Shown here: piece after piece, positions 1-9,909 of the stretch
Layout of the letters: each line of letters starts with the position of its first letter
Position numbering within the stretch: position 1 is the first letter of the stretch
From: Cymbomonas tetramitiformis
Lineage: Eukaryota > Chlorophyta > Pyramimonadophyceae > Pyramimonadales > Pyramimonadaceae
Length of the DNA: 64,000 bases
Assembly: GCA_001247695.2 (NCBI GenBank)
Contig: LGRX02027218.1
Span: forward strand, 1-64,000
Direction of reading: 5' to 3'
Notes under the pieces: generated by a model
What the model saw: only the letters and a program-made list of their open reading frames with translations
Databases searched by the model: none
What the model was told of the DNA's origin: nothing
Translations under genes and position numbers: made by a program

Positions 1-785
1 GAGATGTGCTTGGCACCGCCGGAGAGTGGCACCACGGGCGAGCGTACGCATGAGATGTGCTTGGCACCGGCGGAGAGTGGCACCACGGGCGAGCGTACGC
101 GTGAGATGTGCTTGGCAACGCCGGAGAGTGGCACCACGGGCGAGCGTACGTATGAGATGTGCTTGGCACCGTCGGAGAGTGCACGCGAAGACGCTGCGGA
201 CGCTGGCACCGGAGAGCACTAATGGCCAGCGACGCAGATGAGATGTGCTTAGGCACCGCCGGTGAGTGGCACCACGGGCGAGCGTACGCGTGAGATGTGC
301 TTGGGCACCGCCGGAGAGTGGTACCACGGGGGCGAGCGCACGCGTGAGATGCTTGGCACCGCTGGAGAGTGGCACCACGGGCGAGCGTACGCTGAGATGT
401 GCTGGCACTGCCGGTGAGTGGCACCACGGGCGAGCGTACGCATGAGATGTGCTTGGCACCGGGCCGGAGTGGCACCACGGGCGAGCGCATTTTACATTGA
501 GATGTGCCGGCACCGCCCCGGAGAGTGGCACCGCCGGGCTAGCCGACGCGTTGAGATAAAGCTTGGCACCGGAAAGAGCGGCACCACGGGCGCAGCCGTG
601 ACGTTATGAGATGTGCCATAATCGGAGAGTGGCACCACGGGCGAGCGTACGCATGAGATGTGCTTGGCACCGCCGGAGAGTGGCACCACGGGCGAGCGTA
701 CGCATGAGATGTGCTTGGCACCGCCGGAGAGTGGCACCACGGGCGAGCGTACGCATGAGATGTGCTTGGCGCTGCCGGTGTTCCG
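1..785. repeat. 51-bp satellite array
   Basis: A unit of about 51 bp, with the core GGAGAGTGGCACCACGGGCG followed by AGCGTACGCATGAG, is repeated about 14 times. Several units are diverged or of altered length (for example 180-240 and 490-610). The array runs off the left edge of the window. Because 51 is a multiple of three, a 17-residue periodic frame stays open over several units, but indels break it and I see no start context or composition that supports a protein. It is best read as satellite DNA next to the SEC10 remnant. Confidence 0.9.
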
Positions 786-1860
786 CTAATCTCTGTCACT
801 CGCAGTCCTGCAGGGGGCCCGCTTCAGCGTGCTGTCTTTGCCAGGATGAGCACACGCCGTGGGGTGTGGACAAGTGTGGGCGATCTCTGCGCGCGGAGCG
901 CTGAACTAACGGTGCCGATATTTGTGCAGAGGGATAAAGCGGCGGTGACGATCACTCCACGCAGTGATGGCGCCAATCCCGCGCGGAGGGATGGAGCGAC
1001 GGCGCCAATCCCTGCGCGGCACTGTGGAGCGACGCAGCGACGGCGCTGGTCCCTGCTTCTTCGAGCGATGCTGCCAAGTGCTTTCTCTGCAGCGCTGTTA
1101 GTGGATAGCTAGATCTCTGTTCTCGCTCGCTATCCTGCTCACCGCTCGCATTGCCCTGAGACATTCGGGTTGCTCCGCCCACGCCAAAGCCCCCACCATG
1201 GCTGCCAGGCGAGGCTGGGAGAGCTACAGCTTCTGACGTCCCAAGAGACTCGGGGACCAAAGACCAATTGTGTGCCACGCGGTGTGGAGGGTACAGGAGG
1301 ACCCAAATGAGATGCCGGATTACAGCCGGAGCACCCCGGCCTGCCTCACCGCAACGTCCATTCTGGTCAGGGCTTCCCGTCTCTGTTCCGCGTTGGCTGG
1401 CGTGGCCGCTCCAGTGAGGATGCATTCAATGAAATAGAGGCATTATTCCGCGGAGCCTTTTTTCCGATCCACGTCCACCCTCCTGTCAGCCTGTCCCCTC
1501 CTCGACCCTTTCCACCTCATTTTCTCCCTTCGCGGCTGCCCTGCCAGCTCTTATCACCTTCCCCGCCAGACACAATTTCCCCCTGTACCCCTATCACCCC
1601 TCCTGATCCCCCCTCCGACATGCACTCCATTTGCTCTCCCTCGTCACATTCCCCCTTTCATTCGTGTCTTTCTTTGTACTCGTGTTAAGTATCTTTCTAG
1701 TCTCCTCCCGGCAATCACTTCACGCACGGGTCCGTCCATGCCAGCTGGTCCACTGCCCGCGGCTCTGTCTTGAGTACATTCCTCGATGTAGACTACGACC
1801 CACTCTCAGTCACTCCTGCTATCTACGACTGACTGGTTGTCATGCTAATGACCTCCCCTT
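786..1860. other. No gene recognised; possible upstream part of SEC10
   Basis: This stretch is GC-rich at first (790-1430) and then pyrimidine-rich (1460-1700, long runs of C and T on the plus strand). Short open frames exist on both strands but none gives a protein I recognise. The amino-terminal exons of SEC10 would be expected here or further upstream and I could not find them. Confidence 0.5.
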
Positions 1861-1862
1861 AG

Positions 1863-2621
1863 AAAATGCGTGGAGGCTGAATGTGACCTATACGCCCCTC
1901 CCCCGCCCCGCATACCCTCCACTCCCCGTTCTGGAAGCGCAGAGAAATGCTGTGGAGGAAGTCAAGATGGCGCTGCATGACCCCAACCGGGCGCTTTTTC
2001 TAGGTCTCGCCCCAAATGCCTTACAGCAATGCCTCATCTCGGGCACGCACTGCACGCCTGCCTGGGATGAATCCGTTCCTCTCGCCTAGTAACCGGCGAT
2101 CCGAGCAATGCTCGCCATGGGACGATACCAAGAATCCTGCGGTTTGGGTGTCTGCAGGCCAGCTTGGGGTACAACTACATTCGTTGCTCCTCACACACAT
2201 CCAGCGATTTTCCTTCAACGATGCCGGCGGTCTCAGACTGAAACGTGACCTCACTGAGTATGCTGAGCTCGTGGCAAGCTTTCACCAGGCACGATTGGAC
2301 TCCAAGTTTGCTGCACTGGGGGCTCTCGCCAATCTCTTCATTGTCCCTCTCGCTAGGTGTGCCCTCGACAAGCTCTGCTACGCGGCTGTCTTTTCGAGTA
2401 TGACCTCGCATTGTTTGCGCTCGACTTTGATTTTTCACTGAGCTGTTGTTCCGGTGTTGCTGCCGTGTTTGGGTGTTGATGCGAGGCGAAGTCTGCCATC
2501 GTTAATGATGGACGGAAGCCTCCAACTTGCTCCAAAAGAAACGGAGAAGTTTATTGCACTTCGATCGGATTATCATACCATCACTGAACGAGCCATCGGA
2601 TTCACGTTCTTAGGATCATGA
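1863..2621 (+). CDS. SEC10: Exocyst subunit SEC10, C-terminal exons (partial)
   Basis: SEC10 is a subunit of the exocyst, the complex that tethers secretory vesicles to the plasma membrane. Three exons join in frame: one ending at 2003 (5' border uncertain, perhaps after the AG at 1861-1862), 2158-2356, and 2486-2621 with stop TGA at 2619-2621. The introns are 2004-2157 (154 nt) and 2357-2485 (129 nt), both GT..AG. The joined protein carries the family's C-terminal signature: LHSLLLTHIQRFSF, then GGLRLKRDLTEY, then ALANLFIV, and after the last intron KETEKFIALRSDY. I know these blocks from plant SEC10 proteins. The upstream exon contributes NRALFL, which also fits the family. N-terminal exons were not found between the satellite and this point, so the gene may be truncated. 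The assignment is firm; whether it is functional is unknown. Confidence 0.82.
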
Positions 2622-3872
2622 GCTCTGTTTATATCGAGGGTCGCTGACAGTGGATCATCGAAAGATCATTGTATTCTAGAGAAAAAGAGATGGTGCACAG
2701 CAAAGTTGAGGAAGCAAACAGTAGTCAAGAATAAGTTTGCCAAGCTGTCAAAGCACCTTATCCGCGTGCACAGAATCGAGATGCAAAATTCCTTTTGAAT
2801 CAGTCGCTCCCATGTGATTTCCGACGATGGTATGGTTTTGTGTCGGCATGGCTCTTCACCATGACGGCTCTTCGCAAATGACTGATTGCGTTTTTAATGG
2901 AGTGTACTTCTAACATACCAGCTATCAAGGGATCCAAAGTATGTACAAACTCTTGCAGCACGATAATTTAGACCAATGATTTTTAGTTGCTCCTGTGAGG
3001 TATTCATTTTGTATTGGAACAACATGTTTGAAGTATCACTAGACTAAGACTTACACAAACCATGCATCTACGTAGGCATATACATCATGATGTGGGTTAA
3101 GCGGTCATGAAGACAGATGCCGTCTCCCCAGCGGATCATCCACAGTTTAGTGGCCGCCATCACTATTCCAATATTTTTGTTGCTGCTGCGGCAGACTTGC
3201 ACATGACTGCTTACCGTCTGGTGTTGCGGCTACACATCACTCTATACTCAGTATTGATGCTAGCCAACGACACATGCGCCAAGGTCCCCTCAGTGGCGTT
3301 TTTAATGCCTACATGACTAAATGAGCGCTCAGCAACGCGCGCACTTGTCTAAAAATGCCACTTCCGAGGTTCCGCGCATATACGCTTATTGTTTAGTCTC
3401 TTAGTCCTACTCTCATAGTAGATAGACAGGTATTGCATTGTCTAATGAATTAATAAGACGCAATGTATTATTATTAACATTGTCAATCGATCGATGCCGA
3501 TATTTAGCGTGAGCATATATCGAATGATATATATATCTGACGCGCGATGGACAATCGACGAATGCATAGTGATAGCCATACTATAGAATAATGGTTAATT
3601 GAGGAATTGTGATAGTTTGGCAACATTTATCGATTGATATCGTGCGTGCACGGCCAGTATTGATTTTCAAAGAAATGATTCAAATGTCTAAAATTGATGC
3701 AATTTCTTTTTCAAAAGGAAGCGACGAAATATGACGGTGTGGATTCATATGGGCACATTGACTTTCATCTACGCCACCATAATGCGGGGGTATATGTCTG
3801 TGTGCCGTGTTGGCCCTCACTGCTGTGCTGTGTCACTTGTACCCCCCGTTATTCGCTCCGTTACCGACCGAT
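2622..3872. other. Intergenic, nothing recognised
   Basis: AT-rich sequence without a convincing coding region. A short open frame (3107-3316, plus) has no recognisable domain. The stretch 3440-3640 is dense in TA-rich words and CGATCGAT-like palindromes. Confidence 0.5.
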
Positions 3873-3877
3873 ATTAT

Positions 3878-4139
3878 TCATGGGAATAGTGACTTTAGCC
3901 CCCCCACTGTAAGGGGGTGGCAGCCCTGTCCGCCTGTGTCACCCCTCGACCCGCGGTGCCGTCTTGCCTGGCACGGTTCTGCTCAGCTCAGGGAATAAAA
4001 CACCTCCCGTATATTATTAAATTATCTTCGCACTGTGAAACCCCGAAGCGCCTGCTGTACAGCTTTGTTCTAGGTTTCTGTGATATATATATATACCCGA
4101 CTCCGTCAATTACATTTATATATATCACTGTTCCTGTCA
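3878..4139 (+). repeat. 5' LTR of gag-only element copy 1
   Basis: 262 bp, bounded by TCATGGGAA and CTGTCA. It contains a C-tract/G-tract hairpin (CCCCCCCACTGTAAGGGGGTGG), an AATAAA polyadenylation-type signal near 4005, and an AT-rich TATATATA stretch near 4085. Confidence 0.9.
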
Positions 4140-4385
4140 GGTTATCGGTTCACCACTCAGTGGGTGTTTCGATTTTCACTGCTCTTAGATCCCGCGGAAC
4201 CAGCGGCCACTTGCAGCGAAACAAGCTGCTGACACCTGGTTGCGCGCATTGCCAGCTTTTCATTCGCCACTTACCGCGTGTTTTTTACGGCACCGGCCCA
4301 TTTCCTTGAGCGGAACCAGCTCCCGGAATTCGTGCGGCATTCGCACACCCAACCCGACGTCATTCCGCACTACGTTCTTCCAGTG

Positions 4386-6081
4386 ATGAGCACGGACCGC
4401 GTCACCCTCGCCAGCCGCCTTCGTGCTGCGCGGGGTTCTCCTGGGGGGCATTCCCCTAGCCCTACTCCACCCGCTAGTCCCGACCGTGACGGCACTGGAG
4501 ACCCGATTGTGCGCATGTCACAATTGACCACTAAGCCGACCCCAGTCTCTCGGGCGGCCACCTCTGCTGAATTTTACGCTGATGCTACGGTCTGGGTCTC
4601 CACGCCTGTGAAGCCCTCCCAGCGTACCGAATTCGCGGACAAACTGGACTACGCCTTCTCCTACGGCGAGGAGTTGGCCAAGCTCCTTCGCACCCATGTA
4701 TGGCTTCAAGAGCAACGTCGGCCTCACCCTTGACGGACCTGAAGCTGAGTCGGACTTCGCGGTCTTGCTCGCCAACATGGCCCATGCATGTTTTCGGGCC
4801 CATTTCCCGTGATGACATCGCGCCAAGCTCCTGGACCTGGACAACGAGTACTCCGACTACCACATCATCCTCAACGAGCTCGTTTATGCCGTCCTCCCCA
4901 CGGTCCTCCGCTCGACTGCCCTCACCTTGTATGAGGAGTCTGCGGAGGTGCATCCCCGCGATGGCCGCTGCGCATTGCAGCGCCTTCGTTTCCATGTGGA
5001 GGGCATCGGAGACCCCGACGCGCATCGCTTCTGGGTCCGCCTCAGGGCGGTCATTCTCGACGAGACCGTCGACCCCGCCCCGCAACTCGCGGCTTTCCGC
5101 ACGCTGGCCGACAAGCACAAGAAGCTGCACCCGCAGTACACCGACGCCAACATGGTCGCGGACCTCTACAGCGTCCTTCGAGCTTCTGCGGCCGTCTCCC
5201 CCCACGTCGCACCACTTTACCTGGGGGTGTTGCGCGACCTTGGGGCCAATCTCCCCTTCACCTTCGCCGCCCTCACCTTGCGCATCACCAAGGTGTACCG
5301 CGACGAGTACCCCTTGGCCCGCCTCTCCACGCCTTCCCCTCCGGCATCTGGTGGTGGCGGGCGCGGTGGTGCTGGTGGCGGTGGTGGCAGGGGGAGTGGT
5401 GGCAGTGGTGGCGGTGGCAAGCCCACCGTCGGCTCCATGCATGCCCTCGGCTGGAAGAAATTGGCGCCCCCCGTCGGTGAGTGGAAGCCGGTGCGCAACG
5501 CCCGCTACCTGCAGTGGGAGGGCACCGGCCTGGTTTGTGTCACCTGCTTCCGCCTGTGGGCGGTGCCCACGGGCCACCTCGACACCGATGGTGTGTGCCC
5601 TTATTCCTGTTCGGCATCCTTCGCTCCGGGGCGGGCGCCGGCAACCGCCCCCGCGCCGGCCCCTCCTCCTCCGATGTCTGCATGGCCGCCTGCGCCACCG
5701 CCGGCAGCCCGTGCCAACTCTTTGCAGGCATTGGAACCCCCACCGCTGGACGACGCCGCCCAGCAGGGTGCGGCGGCCATGATCGTCCGATTCTCGGCTG
5801 TTGACCTCCACGATGAACATTGCCCTCTGGACGAAGTGCAGCCTGATGCGACGCCGCCAACTTTCCTTGCCGCTCACGATGAGGAGGAAGACTGGCCGGC
5901 GTATCGCTCATCACCTGTCTGGATTCCGTCTTTCGCCGGCAGCACAGCTGCGGCCTTGTCGATCACCGACGTGACGCCGTCCGATGTGCCGGCAGAGGCC
6001 CCTTACAGTAGAGCATCGGAGCCCCTGCCCTTAGATCCTAGCACCGCTGTTGTAGGTCAGCTGATTAGCACCATCAGTTAG
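4386..6081 (+). pseudogene. Gag-like protein, copy 1 (frameshifted)
   Basis: Structural (capsid/nucleocapsid-like) gene of the gag-only element. It starts at the ATG that matches the intact start of copy 2 (31110) and ends at 6081. Compared with copy 2 it carries three small local duplications, near 4695-4702 (ATGT), 4783-4790 (GCAT) and 4819-4824 (CG), which shift the frame; reading is restored only from about 4830 on. The order is: a Ser/Pro-rich N-terminus, an alpha-helical capsid-like body (FADKLDYAFSYGEELAKLLR and onward), a Gly-rich linker (5350-5420), then a Cys/His cluster (CVTC...H...CPYSC, 5535-5615) that may be a variant zinc knuckle, and an acidic C-terminus. The capsid role is inferred from position and composition, not from a known family. 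Confidence 0.8.
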
Positions 6082-6194
6082 CTGGGCCTTACGGTCCCTT
6101 TGGACTTATAACATTTGTGTCTCTAGGGTTTGGGGTTGGGTGTCCTTTCTTGGGATGCTGCCTTGGCACCTCACCTCTTCGGGGTGAGGTGGTG

Positions 6195-6462
6195 TCATGG
6201 GAACAGTGACTTTAGCCCCCCCACTGTAAGGGGGTGGCAGCCCTGTCCGCCTGTGTCACCCCTCGACCCGCGGTGCCGTCTTGCCTGGCACGGTTCTGAT
6301 CAGCTCAGGGAATAAAACACCTCCCGTATATTATTCAATTATCTTCGCACTGTGAAACCCCGAAGCGCCTGCTGTACAGCTTTGTTCTAGGTTTCTGTGA
6401 TATATATATATATATATACCCGACTCCGTCAATTACATATATATATATCACTGTTCCTGTCA
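6195..6462 (+). repeat. 3' LTR of gag-only element copy 1
   Basis: 268 bp. It matches the 5' LTR apart from a few substitutions and a longer TATATA run near 6400. AATAAA lies at about 6310. Confidence 0.9.
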
Positions 6463-6467
6463 ATTAT

Positions 6468-6868
6468 AGTTGTTCCGCTAACGATGTTGTTTTATTTGTC
6501 ATATCTATATGTTTCAGTATGTCTTCAGTGAGTTGTGTGTTTCCACTGCTGTTATTTCTGCGTGTGTGGGTGGGTGGGTGGGTGTAAAGAGGTATCAGGC
6601 ACTTCATTGTAAGGTTCACATCTCACAATGGAAAGGTCAAAGGCACAGCACACAAACAAAATCATCCAAATGCCAAACCTACCACCTAGATAAACATCAT
6701 ACAGATTCCGAGCGTTCACTCATGCTGATAATCATGACTAGCCCTGCAAGCAATTCCGTAGCCCTGCGAGCCGTGCAAGGCAACCACCATCCGCTGCAAC
6801 CAACTGCATGCTCCATGTAGCATCCTCCTCCTCCTGAAACAATCGGTCTTGCCTGCGCTGTACACAAC
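6468..6868. other. Spacer, nothing recognised
   Basis: About 400 bp between two mobile elements. It contains a short GTGGGTGG run (6565-6585). No gene is seen. Confidence 0.5.
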
Positions 6869-6870
6869 TA

Positions 6871-7793
6871 CAGTAATCACCCACCTTTAAGAAAACCCGA
6901 CGTTAAGAAACTAGCCAGCGTTTGGGGGGTGGGGGGGTACCCAACTCGATGAGTACGGCTGGCTGGCTTTTTCGGCTAAGAAAATGACCGAAATAAGAGA
7001 TAACCGTGCTGGCTGACTACCGAGAATGCACTTTCTTAAATTTGAGAAAATTGGCTGGAAATTTAAGGAAATATAATAGAATTTAGGCAAAATTTAGCTG
7101 AAATTCAGCCTATATATCACCTGAAATTCAGCCTATATATGACCTAAAATTCAGATATAGGCTGAAATTCAGCCTATATATGAGCTGAAATTCAGCCTAT
7201 ATGTGAGGCCTAAATCCGAAATCAAAGAGACGAGACGCTTGTCGTTTTTGACCTGAAACGCGAACGACTGCAGAGCTAGAATTCGAGAAAGGTGTAGAGG
7301 ATTGAACGAGGGACATTGGGACTTCTACGGCTTGTACACTTTCCTCCACTGAAATGTTTTTGTCGGAAATATCACGAAGCTCTAGAACCTCCACGATCTC
7401 AGGGGACACTTCCCTCGGCTGCGTGGGCTGAGACGGAGGCTCACGGGGGGCTTCATTCTTGCTTGATACCTTAGATTTAACCGCGTTCAATACTATTTCT
7501 TTAAGCTGCAAGTAGTCTTCTTCAGAAATAATCTCGTCGACAAAATCCTGTTTCAGGTCACGCAGCTGCGCACGGCTCTCTGGGTCCATGTCGGGCGGTG
7601 TGAAAATTTTAAGAAAGTCGCTGGGCTGAGGTGAGTGTCCACGTCTTGAGTGAAGAAATAAGCTGGGTGGTTGAAAATGAGCGATCTACTATTCTTCGAG
7701 TTCTCTTATGACGCGACGGCGGGGGGTGCCCAACTCGATGAGTACGGCTGGCTGGCCCAAAATCCCTGTTTTCTTAAAGGTGGGTGATTACTG
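6871..7793 (-). mobile_element. TA-flanked Tc1/mariner (pogo-like) element, copy 1
   Basis: The ends are inverted repeats: CAGTAATCACCCACC at 6871 and its complement ending at 7793, preceded and followed by TA (6869-6870 and 7794-7795). TA duplication and CAGT termini are typical of the Tc1/mariner superfamily, including pogo. A second inner pair of repeats (CCCAACTCGATGAGTACGGC at about 6939 and 7728) is in direct orientation. The body holds a short minus-strand ORF and four copies of an about 21-bp CTGAAATTCAGCCTATATAT word (7090-7200). No DDE transposase is present, so it is non-autonomous. Confidence 0.85.
7197..7589 (-). CDS. Short ORF of the TA-flanked element (130 codons)
   Basis: An ATG-started frame beginning MDPESRAQLRDLKQDF. 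It is acidic at first and Ser/Val-rich later, with no recognised domain. Its first 35 residues are mirrored by a remnant in a second TA-flanked element at 60428-60529, with the shared pattern DPxSRxQLRxL..D....S...Y..L. That similarity suggests a conserved coding segment of the autonomous parent, perhaps an N- or C-terminal piece of its protein. Function unknown. Confidence 0.55.
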   Translation of the reverse strand: MDPESRAQLRDLKQDFVDEIISEEDYLQLKEIVLNAVKSKVSSKNEAPREPPSQPTQPREVSPEIVEVLELRDISDKNISVEESVQAVEVPMSLVQSSTPFSNSSSAVVRVSGQKRQASRLFDFGFRPHI

Positions 7794-7795
7794 TA

Positions 7796-9343
7796 TCGAA
7801 GAACTTGCGCGGCGATTTCCCCAAACCTCCAAAAGACTCCATCGGAAAATATATTGTATATATCGTGTATATATCGTTATGAATATAATAGGGTATTCGG
7901 TCTCAAGATCTCCACTAGGTATATAACCTTACGTGAGACATTCGCATCGCCCTTTCGATTTCGCTTTTCCGTTTTCGATTTGTTCTTGTTTTTTCTATTA
8001 TGTCCAATTCCGTCAAGCCTCAAGCGCAAGCGCAAGCGTCACTCGACAGCGACTGCGACTGCACAGGTAGACACGATCCGCTTCGTTCGCTAATCAAGTT
8101 TTATTGACACATGATGCCGTGGCACGACATTGATGTCATCATGCGATTGGTATTTTGGGGGTCGGGGTTTTTTTGGGACGACTTTTAGAGCCTTTTGGGA
8201 AAAAAAGTGGCATAGGCCCTTTTTGGGAAGAATTATGCCAGCTGACTCGTCATGCGTGCGTACTCATACGTACTGAGCTACTGACGCGCATGAGTCACCG
8301 CGTGTACGGTGGGCGTCGCCATGTCCTAAGGTGTGCCACACGCTTTCTTCTTGTAAAATATGAAGCGAGTTGCCTTTCCAACACAACTGACATGGCGCGA
8401 GAAATACAGCGCAGATGAATATGGCAGTCCGATCAAAACATTTGCTGCGGCTAAAATCGCTCGAAAATCCATCATGTGTTAAGTACGAGCGCCCGCCGCA
8501 TTAAGCTTCCCTTACATATTCTCTTTTCGCGATTATTGCTGATCATACCAGCCTGAAAATGTCCAACGTCCAACTCTATAGCCGATGTGGCGCAATGGCA
8601 TTCACATCTTGGATGCATTTATGTGATACATTAATCAAGAAAAATTCGGAAATGTAAATTAATTCATCTTAACCGTGCACTGAAAATGCTGCAGCAATAT
8701 CTGCATTCAATCGTGCATACCCGCGAAAAAGTTGAAGTGAGGTACGCCACAATTGGGTGTATGGCATATGACTGCTTTATTTTTGTACGGTATCGCATTT
8801 TGAGACGCAGAAGATTTGGTTTGGTTTTTGACAGACTCACCTCTCGCATACGGCATACGCGTATGATACTCGCAGTACTGTCCCATTTTACAGCAGATGT
8901 CGCTTTGAGCATTTTAAGATGTACAGATGCTATTTTTTAAGTATCTAATTTCAACTTAACGCGGAACGCACTCTCTCTCTCGCAGTGAGCCCCCGTACAG
9001 CCAGACGAAATTTTCTAAGAGTAGGTGTTCATCTAAGTAACTTATTCCTATATAGTATTATCACATATTTATACTGAGTCCGTGGGTATCCGCATCGCGG
9101 AGAATGATAACCGCTTTTGCTACTTTTGGAAGTCGCGACAGTCCTAAAATTCTGCTCACTATACCCACATGGACGCGCCGGCCCTTAGCGAGATTTGTGG
9201 TTGGCCGTTCAGACTGTACGATTTAATCCGGCTGAAAGATATAACACATATGAGATAGTGTTTTGGTAAACGGTTCCCTCATCCGCTGCACATGCATGCT
9301 TGCAAGCGAGCGCGCGGATGAGGGACGAAACCCGAGCGGGAAA
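7796..9343. other. Intergenic, nothing recognised
   Basis: Short open frames on both strands, none recognisable. Purine/pyrimidine composition is unremarkable. Confidence 0.45.
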
Positions 9344-9909
9344 CCTAGCTGCGGAAAATGCAAATTGCCGAGCGAGCCGCTCGGGATTTCCACCCCCCAA
9401 AAAAAAAAGCCTGCCGCAAGCGAAAATTTTGAAATTAGGGAATATTCCTTATTCGTGAAAAACGTACGATTTCTTCATAGAGAATTTCAATTTAACATGC
9501 TACAAGGAATATTCCTTTATCAAATCACGTTCAATATATAGAATAAGAATTATAATATTAGTCTTATTATGATTTGATTATGATATATATTCTATCTCGT
9601 TGATAATATGATCTTCTGGTGACTATATATTCTATCTCGTTGATAATATGATCTTCTGGTGACTATATATTCTATCTCGTTGATAATATGATCTTCTGGT
9701 GACCTTGGCTTCAAAAGCATGCCCTATATATTGAACGTGATTTGATAAAGGAATATTCCTTGTAGCATGTTAAATTGAAATTCTCTATGAAGAAATCGTA
9801 CGTTTTTCACGAAGGAATATTCCCTAATTTCAAAATTTTCGCCTGCGGCAGGCTTTTTTGTGGAAATTCCGAGCGGCTCGCTCGGCAATTTGCAGTTTCC
9901 GCAGCTAGG
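9344..9909. mobile_element. Foldback element with about 190-bp inverted arms
   Basis: The arm 9344-9541 begins CCTAGCTGCGGAAAATGC. It is the near-perfect complement of 9724-9909. Both arms include GGAATATTCC and CGTACGATTTCTTC words and a nested GAGCGAGCCGCTCG palindrome. The loop carries a 3 x 40-bp tandem repeat. There is no coding sequence. I could not find a clear target duplication, so the class (MITE or foldback) stays open. Confidence 0.8.
9584..9703. repeat. 3 x 40-bp tandem repeat in the foldback loop
   Basis: Three identical 40-bp units, each starting TATATATTCTATCTCG and ending TCTTCTGGTGAC, lie in the centre of the foldback element. Confidence 0.95.

Larger units (their letters stand above)
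3878..6462 (+). mobile_element. Gag-only LTR retrotransposon, copy 1 (complete)
   Basis: Two LTRs (3878-4139 and 6195-6462) bracket one gag gene and nothing else. The 5-bp target duplication ATTAT lies at 3873-3877 and 6463-6467 and fixes the ends: the LTR begins TCATGGGAA and ends CTGTTCCTGTCA. No reverse transcriptase, integrase or RNase H is present, so the element is non-autonomous and resembles the gag-only class (TR-GAG) described in plants. A purine-rich stretch (CGGGGTGAGGTGGTG) directly precedes the 3' LTR and would serve as the polypurine tract. The sequence after the 5' LTR (GGTTATCGGTTCACCAC) is the primer-binding region; I could not match it to a tRNA. Confidence 0.92.

Noticed and set aside
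1..785. Repeat-containing secreted or structural protein from the 51-bp array
   Set aside because: Frame is broken by indels within 200-300 bp, has no start context, and is open on both strands.
4585..5877. Long minus-strand open frame across the gag gene (and the similar one at 31413-32294)
   Set aside because: Shadow of the GC-rich gag frame. Composition is Arg/Gly/Ala biased and there is no conserved domain; the plus-strand gag is supported by paralogy.
3878..6462. TG..CA ends starting at TGGGAA for the gag-only LTR
   Set aside because: That choice leaves no target duplication; starting at TCATGGGAA gives exact ATTAT duplications in copy 1 and GGCGA/GGCGG in copy 2.
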